From the NCBI GenBank assembly GCA_027596195.1, contig JADGJG010000774.1, forward strand, positions 1 through 12,686: 12,686 bases of DNA, read 5' to 3'. Within the stretch, counting starts at the first letter, position 1. The number at the start of each line of letters is the position of its first letter. The translations under genes and the position numbers were made by a program. A model generated the notes under the pieces. That model was not told where the DNA came from and did no database searches. It was given only the letters and a program-made list of their open reading frames with translations. The stretch is from Podochytrium sp. JEL0797. Its lineage: Eukaryota; Chytridiomycota; Chytridiomycetes; Chytridiales; Chytriomycetaceae. This document shows positions 1 to 10,184 of the stretch, one piece after another.

Positions 1-42
<42 letters not shown>
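1..42. repeat. Poly-C homopolymer (42 C) at window start
   Basis: The first 42 bases are all C. The tract lies downstream of the last visible PUS10 exon, in what should be an intron of that minus-strand gene, where it would read as poly-G. No telomere-like repeat accompanies it. A pure homopolymer of this length at a sequence edge is most simply explained as a read or assembly artefact, such as dark-cycle poly-G from two-colour Illumina chemistry, but a genuine tract cannot be excluded from sequence alone. Confidence 0.9.
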
Positions 43-87
43 ACGTCAGTTTGTTTTGTTCAATGGGGAGGAGTGCAAAAATGTCAC

Positions 88-1343
88 CTCTTCGACGCTT
101 TCCTCGGCCAACCGCTTTCCGTTGAATTCCATTCGCGAGTTGGAGATGGTGCGGTCGTACTTGTTGTATCGTCCTATAATATGAGTTGAGTATAAATTCG
201 GGGAACGCGCCCCAATGACATCATCACACGGAAATACCATACCCGCAATCCACAAACTCTGATGCAAGAAACGCAGCTCGGCGACTGCACAATCTTCTTG
301 GACTTCAAACTTGCCAGTCGTGGCATCACCATCCGTCGAAACACCCGACGAAACGCCCGTGGTGGCATCAGCACCAATTGAAACAGGAATCAATCCCTCC
401 CTCAAAAACTCGGGCCACCCAATCGCCTCACTGGCTTCGACGATATCATTCCACTTGGCCCCCTCCACACGCATATTTTGAGGCTCATCGTCGCCCATTT
501 TGCGCCACACACTTCCCTCCCTCACACGCTTACGCTTCTTTTTTACCAACAAATTGCACTGCGGAAGAGCCTGCATAAACTCGTACTCAGCGTCTGTGGC
601 AGGATGATCGAACCCAATCTCAAGCGCAAGCGGCGAATTGGGATCAAACGCCCACCCAGACTTCACCGCAAACAAATGCTGAAGCACAATCCGCAACACT
701 TCCTTGACTTCAATCTGGGCCGAAACGATACTGAAAGGTTCGTTGTCGGAAGTGTCTGTGTGGATGACGGCGACTTCCTTTTCGGGTTTCGGTTGGTTTT
801 TCGATTTAAGGTTGTATCGTTTTGGTTCGCGGAGGGCTACTTTTGTGGTTTCGTGGCCGTGTTGTTGCATGAGGAGGTTGAGGATTCGGGCGCGCATGGC
901 GAGTTGGGGCGGGACGCGGGCGGCGATGCTGTTTTTTTTTTGATTCGAAGGGAAGACGCGAGGGTGAATAGGAATGAGAATACAAATAGGAGTAAGAATC
1001 TGAAGACAAGGTGGATTTCTTACAGAAACGAGGAGGCAGCCTGGATGGGCTGGGCGGCAACCAGGGCTTGTGCCTTGGCCACGGCGGCGTGGACCAGGCG
1101 CGGCTGCAGAAGACCAAGGCACGCGGGGCAGGTGGGGGAGTGGGGTGAACCAGGGGTGGTGTGGGAGTGAGTGGGTGATGAAGGAGTAGGAGTTGAAGTC
1201 AGCGACACAAACAGCGCTAGTTTGCGCACGCAGAGAAGCCGCAGGATGCACACGGAACACACGGAGTGTGCCTGGAGAAGCGAGGCCATTGCGGGAGCAG
1301 TGGGCGCCAAAGCAGCGAGGATCGAGGGTGTCAGAAAAGACAT
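88..1343 (-). CDS. PUS10: tRNA pseudouridine synthase PUS10, N-terminal part (3' end off window)
   Basis: PUS10 makes pseudouridine in the T-arm of tRNA (positions 54/55). Three exons are visible: 1343-1024, 928-243 and 173-88. The introns are GTAAGA...CAG (95 nt) and GTATGG...TAG (69 nt). Together the exons give 364 residues in a continuous frame. Residues 29-32 (CSVC) and 72-75 (CPACLGLLQ) match the two CxxC halves of the PUS10 N-terminal zinc site. Across the first intron the frame continues into VPPQLAMRARILNLLMQQHG, matching the family's FPPQLSVRE region. Exon 3 begins with GRYNKYDR (336-343) and ends in a SVEE stretch, like the human GRYNKYSR...SSVEE region. A GTGAC donor follows at 87, so the TGA at 46-48 is probably intronic. 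The catalytic pseudouridine-synthase domain lies beyond the left edge. The start ATG at 1341-1343 has a good context (ggcaaccATG) and lies only 55 bp from the stop of the upstream light-chain gene. Confidence 0.9.
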
Positions 1344-1398
1344 GGTTGCCAAAAACAAAAAAAACAAAAAATGGATTCTCGCGTGTGACTTTCTCCCT

Positions 1399-2386
1399 TC
1401 ACTCCCCGTGCTTCAACACACGCACAAAGTCCTTGTAGTTGAACTCATTGTCCTCCACAGGCGCTCCCTTGAGCATGATATCAACCTATGTGTGGATCGT
1501 GTCATTTTAAAACTGGAATTCAAAATACCAACTCACCTCTTCATCCGTGAACCGGTCTCCCATCGTCGTCATGTACTCTCTCAACAGATCCGCATTGATG
1601 AATCCAGTCTTGTTGTCGTCAAAACACTCGAATGCTTGCAGAATTTCGGATTCGGGGTCCGTTCCGCTCATTTTCTCGCCCATTCTGTTTGTTTACTTGT
1701 TTAGTATTCGGTGTGCGTGGCGAGTAGTAAAGGAATGGTTTGGGGTTTCGAGTAGGTGGGTGGTTTGTGATCGAATTCTCGTGTTCCCAAAATGAATCGT
1801 TCCATTGTCGTCGTGAACAGGATGGACGCGATCGAACATGTTTTGTTTGATTTCCTCTTTGTTTTGGGGTGTTCGAAAACGCGTCCGTTTGTCGTTGGAG
1901 AGGGATGGCCACATCGATACGCGGCGTCGAACAAACAAAAAAAGCCCACTCACAAGGTCAAAAACATTGTAAAATTGATGGATCCGGGCGCTTCCTTGAT
2001 CATACCATCAATATACTCATCCGAAGGAGTTTGTCCTAAGTCACGCGATCAGTTCATATTTTTTGACGCGTGTGCCCCTGTAGAGCGAGCGAGCGAGACA
2101 CTCACCCAAACTCGAAAGCATATCCTTGATATCCTCGCGATCCAAAAATCCGTCGGAATCGTGATCAAACATGCTGAAGGCTTCCTTGAATTCGGCAATT
2201 TGGTGCTGCTCAAACATGGCAAACACGTTCGAGTTTTGGCGCACGGCGCGCTTCTTTTTTTCCTTTCTGGCCGACTGGTTTAACAGCGTGCGTGCGTGTG
2301 TTAGTGTGTGTGTGTGGATGGAGCGCGAAAGTGGGGAGTGGGGGAAGCAGGGGGGAAGGGGAACTGGAACGATCGCGAAACACCAT
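1399..2386 (-). CDS. Myosin-II regulatory light chain (EF-hand family)
   Basis: This light chain binds the IQ motif of conventional myosin heavy chain and controls contractility in cytokinesis. Coding exons are 2274-2106, 2035-1954, 1684-1537 and 1485-1399 (TGA), all GT-AG and phase-consistent. A probable start-codon exon is the ATG at 2386-2384, spliced directly onto TCG at 2274. That gives about 162 aa, the normal family length. A basic N-terminus ([18 protein letters not shown]) keeps the phosphorylatable Ser of the animal RLC site, about residue 16, while the preceding Thr is replaced by Asn. EF-hand 1 is canonical ([12 protein letters not shown]). Later segments [33 protein letters not shown] and a C-terminal VLKHGE are diagnostic of RLC rather than calmodulin. 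The first intron would have a weak GTGTTT donor, so the exact start is uncertain. An intron immediately after ATG is known in calmodulin-family genes. The third intron, at 269 nt, is unusually long for this locus. Confidence 0.92.
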
Positions 2387-2442
2387 TGTCTTGAATTGAT
2401 TTTTTTTGTGTTTGTTTTTTCGTGTTCGAACACTGGCCAAAA
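2387..2442. promoter_or_regulatory. Compact bidirectional promoter between light chain and RAD50
   Basis: Only 56 bp separate the probable light-chain ATG (minus, 2386) from the RAD50 ATG (plus, 2443). The plus strand is T-rich (2400-2420). No clear TATA box is visible. The core promoters must overlap each other or lie inside the first introns. This is inferred from spacing only, and depends on the uncertain light-chain start. Confidence 0.45.
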
Positions 2443-5400
2443 ATGAGTGAAATCGAAAAGCTGCTCATCTCTGGCATCCGCAGCTTTGGGCCAGACCATG
2501 CGGGCGTGATTGAATTCTACACACCTCTGACTCTGATTGTTGGTGGGGCATTCATCCTCTCATTCAACCCATCCTCCCTCGATACACTCGATACACTCGA
2601 TCCTCACTCAACCCAGCCTCACTCGATCCACTACTCTCTCTCCCCCCCTGATTCACTCATCCCACACTCACTTCACGAACCAGGACACAACGGCGCCGGA
2701 AAGACCACCATCATCGAAAGCCTCAAATTCGCAACCATGGGTGCCATGCCTCCCAACGCCAAACACTCGTTCATCCACGACCCAAAGGTACTCCCCCCCT
2801 TCCTCCTTCGAAAAAAACCTCACCTCCCTCCTCCCCACTTCAGCTCGCCCAAGCCTCCGAAGTCAAGGGCCAAATCAAACTCCAATTCAAGAACGTGAAT
2901 GGAAAGAAACTCACTGCAACGCGTAACGTTGTCGCTGCGCTGGCGAAGGGGAAGGTGAACACGTTCAAGTCGCTTGAATCGGTTTTGGTTACGCGCTTGC
3001 CGGATGGGAAGGATGATCCGGATGTATGTATTCGTTTCTCGTCATTGCGTTGTGTGTGTGTTTGTGTGTTTTTGTTCGGTCGGATTCCACTCCCGCAGAA
3101 ATGAGCCAAGCACCCCGTCGATCGAATTCCCTCCCTTCGAATCCCCACCCCCCCTCGAAACCCAATCTACAAACCCTAAATCCTCACCCCCCTCTAAATC
3201 TCTTTCAAACAACTCCCCCCACAGGGCGTCTCCATCACCTCCAAATGCTCCGAATTCGACTCCCTAATCCCGACCCACCTCGGCGTCTCCCGCGCCATCC
3301 TCGACAACGTCATCTTCTGCCACCAAGACGACTCCTTCTGGCCCCTCGCCGAACCCTCCGTCCTCAAGAAAAAGTTTGACGATATCTTTGCGAGCACGCG
3401 GTATACGAAGGCTTTGGAGGAGATTAGGAGGTTGAGGAAGAATCATGCTGTTACGGTGAAGGTGGATAAGGGGGAGTTGGAGCATTTGAGGGTAATGAGG
3501 GAGAGGGCTGATACGGTGGGTTGTTTTGAACGAGCGAGCCCGAGCGAAGCGAGGGCGGGGGCGCGCGGGCGCGTAGCGCGCGCGCAAGCGAAAGCGAACG
3601 CGTCGCGAAGCGGCGTGGACGATTCTTTCGGGCTTGGGCGCGTAACGCGCGCGCGCAAGCGCCCTGCAGCGGCGAAAGCCGCGAAGCGGTGTGGACGAGC
3701 GAGACCTTTAGCACGGTAGTGCGCGTCGAATGCGCAGCGAATCGCGGGGTTCTTTCAACGACGCGAAAGGCATGAACCCATCGAACCCACATTGCTTCGC
3801 TGACACGAAGTTCATTCCCTCCAATTCCAACCCATATCGATTCTAATGATCCGCGGTGCACACACACACACCAGCTCATCAAAGACAAAGACGGCATCCA
3901 ATCCCGCATCGAAGCGGCACGTGAACGCAAATCGCAGCTCGACGGTGACGGCGGAGAAATTGACGTGATTCAACAGCAATTGCGGAACCTCGAACGCGAG
4001 CAGCAGAAACTGCAGAACGTGTATAGCGAGATTCAGCAGCGCGAGATTCGCAAGAATGTGTTGCAGGAGTCGATTGAGGAGATGAAGATGGTGATTGAGT
4101 TGTATGAAGGTACGGGAAGCAAATGGAGTTATCGCTCGGGAACGCGTTTTGTCTGATTTTTTTCTTTCTTGCTTGACAGATTCGGATGAGCAGTTGCAGA
4201 GCATGTTGGACCAATACCAAGACTCGATCGAAATCCAACAAGTCGAACTCGCCGAACTGAACGAAGCGTGCTCGAAATACAACAAGAACGTGGCGGCCTT
4301 GGAATCCCAAGTCTCGGCCCTGTTGACGTCAAAGGGACAGCTGCAAGCCGAAGTGGATGTAAGCAGTCCTTTACGTCTTTTGCGGCGCTGTTTCCTCCCC
4401 ACCGTTCCCGCGGGTTTTGTTTTATTGATTTCCACACGATCCCCACTCAGGCCAACAAACGCCGCGTAACAGAATCCGAACACCGCATGACGACTCTCGC
4501 AAAACAAACCAACATGACTGGATTCTCGGCCCCCTTCAGCGACGCCGACATCACACGCTTCGTGGACACGTTGAAGGACACACTTGCGTCTCAAACGCAC
4601 TCGTTGGAGATTTCAAAGGCGGATTCTCAGGCCAAGGAGTCGGTGATTCATACGCGGTTGCAGAAGGCTCAGACGGGGATTACGCAGCAACAGGAGTCGA
4701 AGAAGATGCTTAAGAAGCAAATGGTACCACCCCGCGTCCCCTTCCCGTACCCTTGACACCACAGACGTCACTCACACACTCAATAAAGGACGCTACACGC
4801 TCCAAAGTCTCTTCCACAACCACGACCCTCCACTCCCTCACCGTCACCCAAACCGAACTTTCTCACCTCACCTCGCGCGTGACGGAAGAACAAGACTGGA
4901 TCACCAACGCGCAACGCACACATAACCCCATGGACCTTGAACAGAAACTGCACACGCTCGCGGATCAACTGTCGCACCAGGATACACTCTCTGCACGGCT
5001 CCAAAACGAGATGGGGACGTTGAATATGGAGAGTGAGGCGCGTGCGCGGCTTGGGGTGAAGGTTGCGGAGAAGAAGCGGAGGGAGGAGGTGTTGAAGGGG
5101 GTTCAGGCGGAAGTGAAGAGAGGTGTTGAAGGGGTGTTGAGGAAGGAGATGAAGGTGGAGAGTTGTTTGAATGATGTTGCGATGGAGTTGAGGTATGTTA
5201 CTTTTTGCGTTTGACGTGTACTTTGCTTATGTGGGAGATCGCAGAAACAAGGAACGCAAGTTGAACCAAAACAAGTCGGAGCTCGAAGAAAAGCGGGGCG
5301 AGTTGTCTGGAGTCGAAGCCAAGCTTAGCATGACTCGTGCACGGTTGCAGTCGTTGATGAAGGATGTCGAAAGTGAGTGAATGAATATTTTTTTGAGTGC

Positions 5401-8212
5401 TTTTGATTTTAGTCGGGGGCGGCGAAGCTGATAGAGTGTCCTCGCAGCCAAGTCTAAACAAATCAGCGAAGCTTGTGGTGGGTCTGATTTATTGCATGCG
5501 TACAAGGAAGCGGAAGAGGCGTATAACAAGGAATTGGGGTAATTGTTGGATTCATACTTCTTGTTTTTTGTCCTCCTCTTTATTTACTTTTTTCGTTGGG
5601 ATAGAAATGAGAAAGTCGTCGAAGCGGCCACGGTTATGATTGATACTTACATGAAGCGGTTCAAACGCGATCAGTTGAGTGTTTTTGTTTCTCGAAGTGG
5701 GGGTGGGGGGGTCCGCAAATTGATTCATCTTTTCCTGTACTTTGTAGATGCTGTCCCTTGTGTACGCGTGGATTCTCGAACGAAACGGAAGAAGAAAGCT
5801 TTGTCAAGAGGGTGCGTTTTTAGACGAATTCCTTTCACGAACTCTGACGTACCGCAAACCATATCACACACACAACAGCTCAAGGACCAACTCGCCAAAT
5901 TCCCCAACAAAAAAGAAATCGACCACCTCCTCACCACCGCCGCCAACCGCCTCAAACTCCTTTCCAGCCTCAAAACAACGCACCACGAAGTCGAACGCCT
6001 GCGCGACCACGAACTCCCTGCCGTCAAACAAACCATTGCCGCCCTCGAGAAGGAAAAAGACGCACTCGTTGGACAGGTCGAAGACCTTGAGGGCGATTAT
6101 GCCGTGTTGCAGGTCGATGCGGACACGTTGACGGGTCTGAGGAATAAGTGTAATGAGATGTTGAAGGTGATGGAGGAGGTTGGGGTGATGGAGACGGAGG
6201 TGGCTACGATTCAGAGGAATTTGAGTGGGAGTGGGGGTGGCGGAAAGAGTATGAGTCAAGTGCAGGAGGAGTATGAAGAGGTTCAAGGGAAATGGTGAGT
6301 ATTTTTTGAGTGTGTTTTTGTGGCGTCAATCACGGCGCTGGAAATTTCACACCGAGATTTCCTCCAAACCAGCAAAAACATGCGTCTCCAAATGGAACGC
6401 ACCAACAACGAACTCCGGACTCGTCAACGCGAGCTGCAGTCGCATGAAAAACTGTTACAAGAGGCTCAAAACGAGTTGCAGCAGAAATCGTTCAAGTGGC
6501 AGGAACGCGAGCGGTTGCAAGCTTCGATTGGGGAGTTGAAGGCTGAGATGGATCGGTATTCGCGTGAGATTGAGGTGGGCGTTTTTTTTGGCCTCGTCGA
6601 TGAGAGGGGTCTAATTTTCGGTATCGCAATTTCCGTTTTGCAGGTTGCCGATTCTGTCATTTTGGAGTTAACTCCGAGTGTGCGTGCGATTGAACAAGAG
6701 TTGAGCGCGCATCGCGAGAACTGGTCACGGGAGGAAAGTGGGCATATGAAGACGATCCAGGAGATGCGGAACCACATTTCGGGAGTTGTAGGGCTCCAGA
6801 ATGAGCAACGCAGGTACAAAAAACTCCCTTTCCGCGTGAATTTTGAGGTGTCGACTTTACGAACAAACCCCTCCCCTGAACAGATTCAATGAAACCAACA
6901 CCCCCGCGCGCCTCGAAAAATGCACGACCGACATGAACCGCCTGCGAGCCGAAATGGAACAATTGGTGCGAATCAAGCAAGAAGCGACGGACCGGATTTC
7001 GACGATCCAAAAGACGTCGAGCGAGGTGACTGTCGTGCAGCGAGCGATTTCGGACAATTTGAAGTATCGCGAGCAAGTTCGGTTGGTGGAGGAAGTTCAG
7101 AAGGAAATCAGCAAGTTGCAGAGGGAGGTGAATAAGTTTGATCAGCAGAGTGTTCATACCAAGGTTGGGATTGTCGTTTTTTTGGTTCGATATTGTATTG
7201 AATGATTTTTTGGAACTTAAAACAGCGCGTGCGGTTGACGAAGGAGTTTGAAAAGCTGAGTGGTGAACTGGCTGGGTTGGTTGGTGAGGTGAAGCAGATG
7301 GAGGAGCAAGAGTCGAGACTCGACCGCGATTTGGCCAAAGATTTCAGTGATGTTGTTCAAAAGCATCAACTGCAAGTTGTCAAGTTGAAGGTGTGTGTGT
7401 GATGTGTGTGTTTTGAACTTGCGGAAGGTTTTCTAAATGCGAATTTTTGCTGTCCCGCAGACCGAGTCGTTGGCTATACAGGATTTGGAAAAGTATAGCA
7501 AGGCGTTGGAAAAGTGAGCATGTGTGGGGTGCGTTTCGCTGGCTGGTGTCTTGCTCACACGGTCCTTTCAGTGCCATCATGAAATACCACACGATGAAAA
7601 TGGACGAGATTAACAAGATTATTCGTGAGCTCTGGGTCAACACGTACAAAGGAAACGGTATGCTTTCGAGTTTGCGTATTCTTCTGGGCCGTTCCTCACA
7701 CGCGAATCAACAAACAGACATTGAAACCATCGAAATCCGCAGCGACAACGAAGGAACGACCAAAAAAAACCAATCGTACAACTACCGCGTCGTGATGATC
7801 AAGGAGCAAGCCGAACTCGACATGCGTGGGCGATGCAGCGCGGGACAAAAAGTGTTGGCGTGTCTGATTATCCGGCTCGCGCTCGCGGAAACGTTTTGTC
7901 TCAATTGTGGAATCCTGGCGTTGGATGAACCGACGACGAACTTGGATCGCGACAATTCGGATGCGTTGGCAGAGTCTTTGTCCAAGTGAGTGTAAATTGT
8001 TTGGCGTTTTTGGCAAGTCTGATTTTTTGATTCTCCCAAACCCCAGCATTATTCGAATCAGGCGACAGCAACGAAACTTTCAGTTGATTATCATTACGCA
8101 CGATGAGGAGTTTATGAACATGATTGGGCACCACGACTACGCTGATTACTACTTCCGAGTGAGCAAGGATCACATGCAGCACAGTGTGATTGAGAAGCAG
8201 CGGATTGTGTGA
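2443..8212 (+). CDS. RAD50: DNA double-strand-break repair ATPase RAD50 (21 exons)
   Basis: RAD50 is the SMC-like ATPase of the nuclear MRE11-RAD50-NBS1 complex, which tethers and processes DNA ends. Exons: 2443-2542, 2684-2787, 2844-3023, 3225-3515, 3875-4109, 4180-4358, 4451-4723, 4789-5192, 5245-5372, 5448-5538, 5605-5673, 5748-5811, 5879-6294, 6373-6574, 6644-6813, 6884-7163, 7226-7390, 7461-7513, 7572-7657, 7718-7985, 8047-8212. They sum to 3924 nt, or 1307 aa, against about 1312 in human and yeast. Motifs: start [16 protein letters not shown]; Walker [10 protein letters not shown] (34-42); Q-loop [13 protein letters not shown] (Gln162); long coiled coils around the zinc hook CCPLC (CxxC at 687-690); signature [12 protein letters not shown] (about 1199-1210); Walker B and D-loop [12 protein letters not shown] (1229-1240); His-switch ITHDEEF (His1271). 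All introns are GT-AG. Exon 8 is placed at the AAG acceptor (4788) because QMDATRSK then aligns without a gap to human QIDEIRDK; the CAG at 4764 would leave a 41-nt intron. The gene looks intact and functional. Confidence 0.97.
2543..2683 (+). repeat. RAD50 intron 1 with short CGATACACT tandem repeat
   Basis: This 141-nt intron opens with GTGGGG and closes with ccaG. Inside, ATACACTCG units are tandemly repeated around 2579-2601 and grade into degenerate CACTC/TCACTC copies to about 2671. The whole interval is strongly C/A/T rich on the coding strand. It looks like a decaying minisatellite within a pyrimidine-rich intron. No coding potential is seen. Confidence 0.6.
3527..3790 (+). repeat. 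GC-rich hairpin-forming tandem element inside RAD50 intron 4
   Basis: Intron 4 (3516-3874, 359 nt) is about five times the usual intron length here, and the excess is a CG-dinucleotide-rich block. It contains two imperfect tandem copies about 70-76 bp apart. GGGCGCGTAGCGCGCG at 3567 recurs as GGGCGCGTAACGCGCG at 3636, and GCGAAGCGGCGTGGACGA (3605-3622) recurs as GCGAAGCGGTGTGGACGA (3681-3698). Strong hairpins are visible: GCGGC-GAAA-GCCGC (3669-3682, a GNRA-type loop), GCGCG-TAA-CGCGC (3638-3650), GCGCG-TAG-CGCGC (3569-3581), and GGGCGC (3636-3641) with GCGCCC (3659-3664). There is no conserved ORF. It is probably a non-autonomous or satellite-like repeat inserted in an ordinary intron; its family is not recognised. 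Confidence 0.7.
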
Positions 8213-8328
8213 TTGTTTTTGTGTTTATGTGTGTATTTTGCTTAATAAGAAGAGTATCCTTTATTGACTTGCTCTTCCTTGAGCAAAATGGACAGGAAGC
8301 GGAGAAAGAGGAAACGGAAAACCAAGAA

Positions 8329-10125
8329 ATGGCCAACTCGACCCTCCCCGCCATCCTCACTCTGCTCTTTTCTCGCGGCCTGGAACACACGGCTTCCGTT
8401 GCTTCTTCGCGCGATTCCGGCGACTTTGTTGTGGTTGCCGGGCCTGGAACCAAGGACGGCGAAGCGTTCCGGGAGCTGTTTTGCAGCGAGTTTCTGAGCG
8501 AATCCTCGCTTCACGACGATCTTCTCTTTTTCGTGGCGCGGCTTTCGGGCGACATTTCCGTAAAGCGGAAGACGAAGCCGGGAGTGATGCCGAGTTTGGA
8601 CGAGGAGGTGATCCTCTTTCTATTGCACATCTTCTGTATCCCACGTTTAGTAACCCTTCTATTGCACTTCTCTACTCCCTCTCCTCTTGTCTCCAATCAG
8701 ATCAACTGGCCCGAAACCTTCTTCCTCAACCTGATCGTGCAGATGCACTGTTTCCTGACCGTGTCCGTCTGCAAACGTGACTCGTCTGCATCCCGCAGAA
8801 AGTCTTCCTCCGCCGCAGAAAAGTCCCTCGACCTGTCCTCCCCGAACCTCTCACAGCACCAACAACAACAATCGAAATCCCGCATGATTGCCCTCCGACG
8901 AATCACAAAAAAAGTCTACGCGGCTCCCTACAAATCACGCATGGACATCAAGGACGCATTCATGAACGAGATTGCGTACCCGCTCGTGTATTACACTGTC
9001 AACGATTACGAATCCACCGATTTGCATCTTCACATCCAGGAGAGGGAATATCTGTGTGTCGAATTGTGTGTGTTGGTTCCCAATTCGGTGGATTCGTCTG
9101 CTTTTGAGGCGGCCAAGGAGTTTGACGTGGATGATTCGAAACCGAATGGGGGTGGAAGTGGAGGGAACGGGTCTCACACAAATTCCACCATGCCACACCC
9201 TCCTTCAGTTGCCGAAGATTCGACCCCGTTTCCTGTCCCTGATGGATTCAAGAAGGTGGTTCTATTTCAGGTATGCATCGTCGTGAGATTGAGTCGGATC
9301 GAGAGCGAGAGCGAGAAGCGAGAAGCGAGAGCGTTACGATTGCAATTCCGGATTCCAGTGGTGTGTTGAATCCATCAAAGGATCCCGAGATCGATCTGGA
9401 ATTCAAATCGCTTCGATCGGTTCCCGGCGTCAAGTCTTATCGATTTGTCCGTTTGAATTGGCCAAGCATCCGCTGCCCCCCTTAAATTTCTAATTCATTT
9501 TCCCAAACACCAGGGAGCCGTTCCATACACTGCCCTACTAGACGTGTTCCTGCAAAAAAGCGGCACGAACCACAACACGACCTCTCTGCACGGCAAATCG
9601 GAGTGGGGAAATTTGTCAACTTCAAAACCCTCACGCACACTTTCCGGAAACCGACACCAACCACCCCAAGAACGAACCGAGTATATTATGATGCGAGGGC
9701 CAAGGGGGAAGGGCGTTTGTCAGGTTTGGAAAACACCTTAATTCGTGGGGCGGGGGGGTTCGGTCTCTCATCCGCACCAAAAAAAAAACAACTCCCCAAA
9801 GGTGGCCATTTGCGAAAACATTCTCGATTCACCCTCGGAACCCACCACAGCCGCCGCCTCACCCCGCAACTCTTCAGGCTCTTACACCAACATCAACCAA
9901 CCCCCTTCGAGCCTATTCACCATGCTCGGCGGCAGTGTGCGCACGGGGTTCAATATTCTGCGGAACGGCATCAATGCGGCTACGGCGGGTGACGATTCGG
10001 ATGCGGGAGGGGTTGCGATTGTGCGGAAACCGGACGCGTTGCGGTGCAGTATGACGCATGTGAATGTGCCTTGGCATTCGATTATTAGCGATTTGGTGGC
10101 TGCGAGGGAAGCTGGGAACATTTGA
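8329..10125 (+). CDS. KIAA0930: KIAA0930 (DUF2045) family protein
   Basis: This belongs to a conserved eukaryotic family without an assigned biochemical function. Exons are 8329-8607, 8701-9270, 9514-9723 and 9802-10125 (TGA); all introns are phase 0 and the product is 460 aa (human about 404). Diagnostic segments are LHDDLLFFVARL near 70-80, INWPETFFLNLIVQ (94-107), VSVC (114-117), ITKKVYAAPYKSRMD (161-175), EREYLCVELCVLV (207-219), VVLFQGAVPYTALLDVF spanning the exon 2/3 junction, RGPRGKG (about 344-350), and the C-terminal THVNVPWHSIISDLVAAREA, matching the family's LTYVTLPLHRILTDILEVR. Insertions relative to human are low-complexity: Ser/Gln-rich 120-153 and Gly/Asn/Ser-rich around 230. 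The start is the in-frame ATG at 8329, 116 bp after the RAD50 stop; an upstream in-frame Met near 8227 exists but would add a non-conserved stretch. The last intron ends in AAAG, and the second (243 nt) is unusually long. Confidence 0.88.
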
Positions 10126-10168
10126 GATTTTTGTTTCTGGGGCAGGGGCTTTTTGACAAAATATACTG

Positions 10169-10174
10169 AATAAA
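10169..10174 (+). terminator. Polyadenylation signal AATAAA for KIAA0930
   Basis: A canonical AATAAA hexamer lies 44 nt downstream of the TGA at 10123-10125, at the usual place for a 3'-end processing signal. Assigned from position and consensus only. Confidence 0.55.
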
Positions 10175-10184
10175 TTGGGTGACA

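Noticed and set aside
1685..1953. Light-chain intron 3 has a translated stretch resembling an EF-hand loop ([10 protein letters not shown] on the minus strand).
   Set aside because: The flanking exons already give a gap-free light chain; loop positions 1 and 12 lack acidic residues; the resemblance is short and within chance.
2041..2499. Long minus-strand frame giving the light chain a 70-residue extension that overlaps RAD50 exon 1.
   Set aside because: The extension is low-complexity His/Thr/Pro text from a repeat-rich leader and has no family match; a small start exon fits better.
3165..3182. AAACCCTAAATCC resembles a plant-type telomere repeat.
   Set aside because: Single copy inside a C-rich intron, no array.
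3024..3224. RAD50 intron 3 has an internal acceptor-like CGCAG near 3100, suggesting an extra exon.
   Set aside because: Using it gives an immediate in-frame TGA, and the homology resumes only at 3225 (GVSITSKC).
3755..3792. GAACCCATCGAACCC, read on the minus strand, resembles a tRNA B-box (SINE-like).
   Set aside because: No paired T-stem, no A-box at the right distance and no cloverleaf; the match is partial.
2422..9369. Numerous other open frames on both strands across RAD50 and KIAA0930.
   Set aside because: They are shadows of the true coding exons or read through introns, without homology or consistent splice structure.
9271..9513. KIAA0930 intron 2 contains an open frame (9273-9485) with protein-like composition, a possible missed exon.
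   Set aside because: The family reads straight from VLFQ to GAVPY with no insertion, and the frame ends in a stop before the acceptor. Treated as an enlarged intron.
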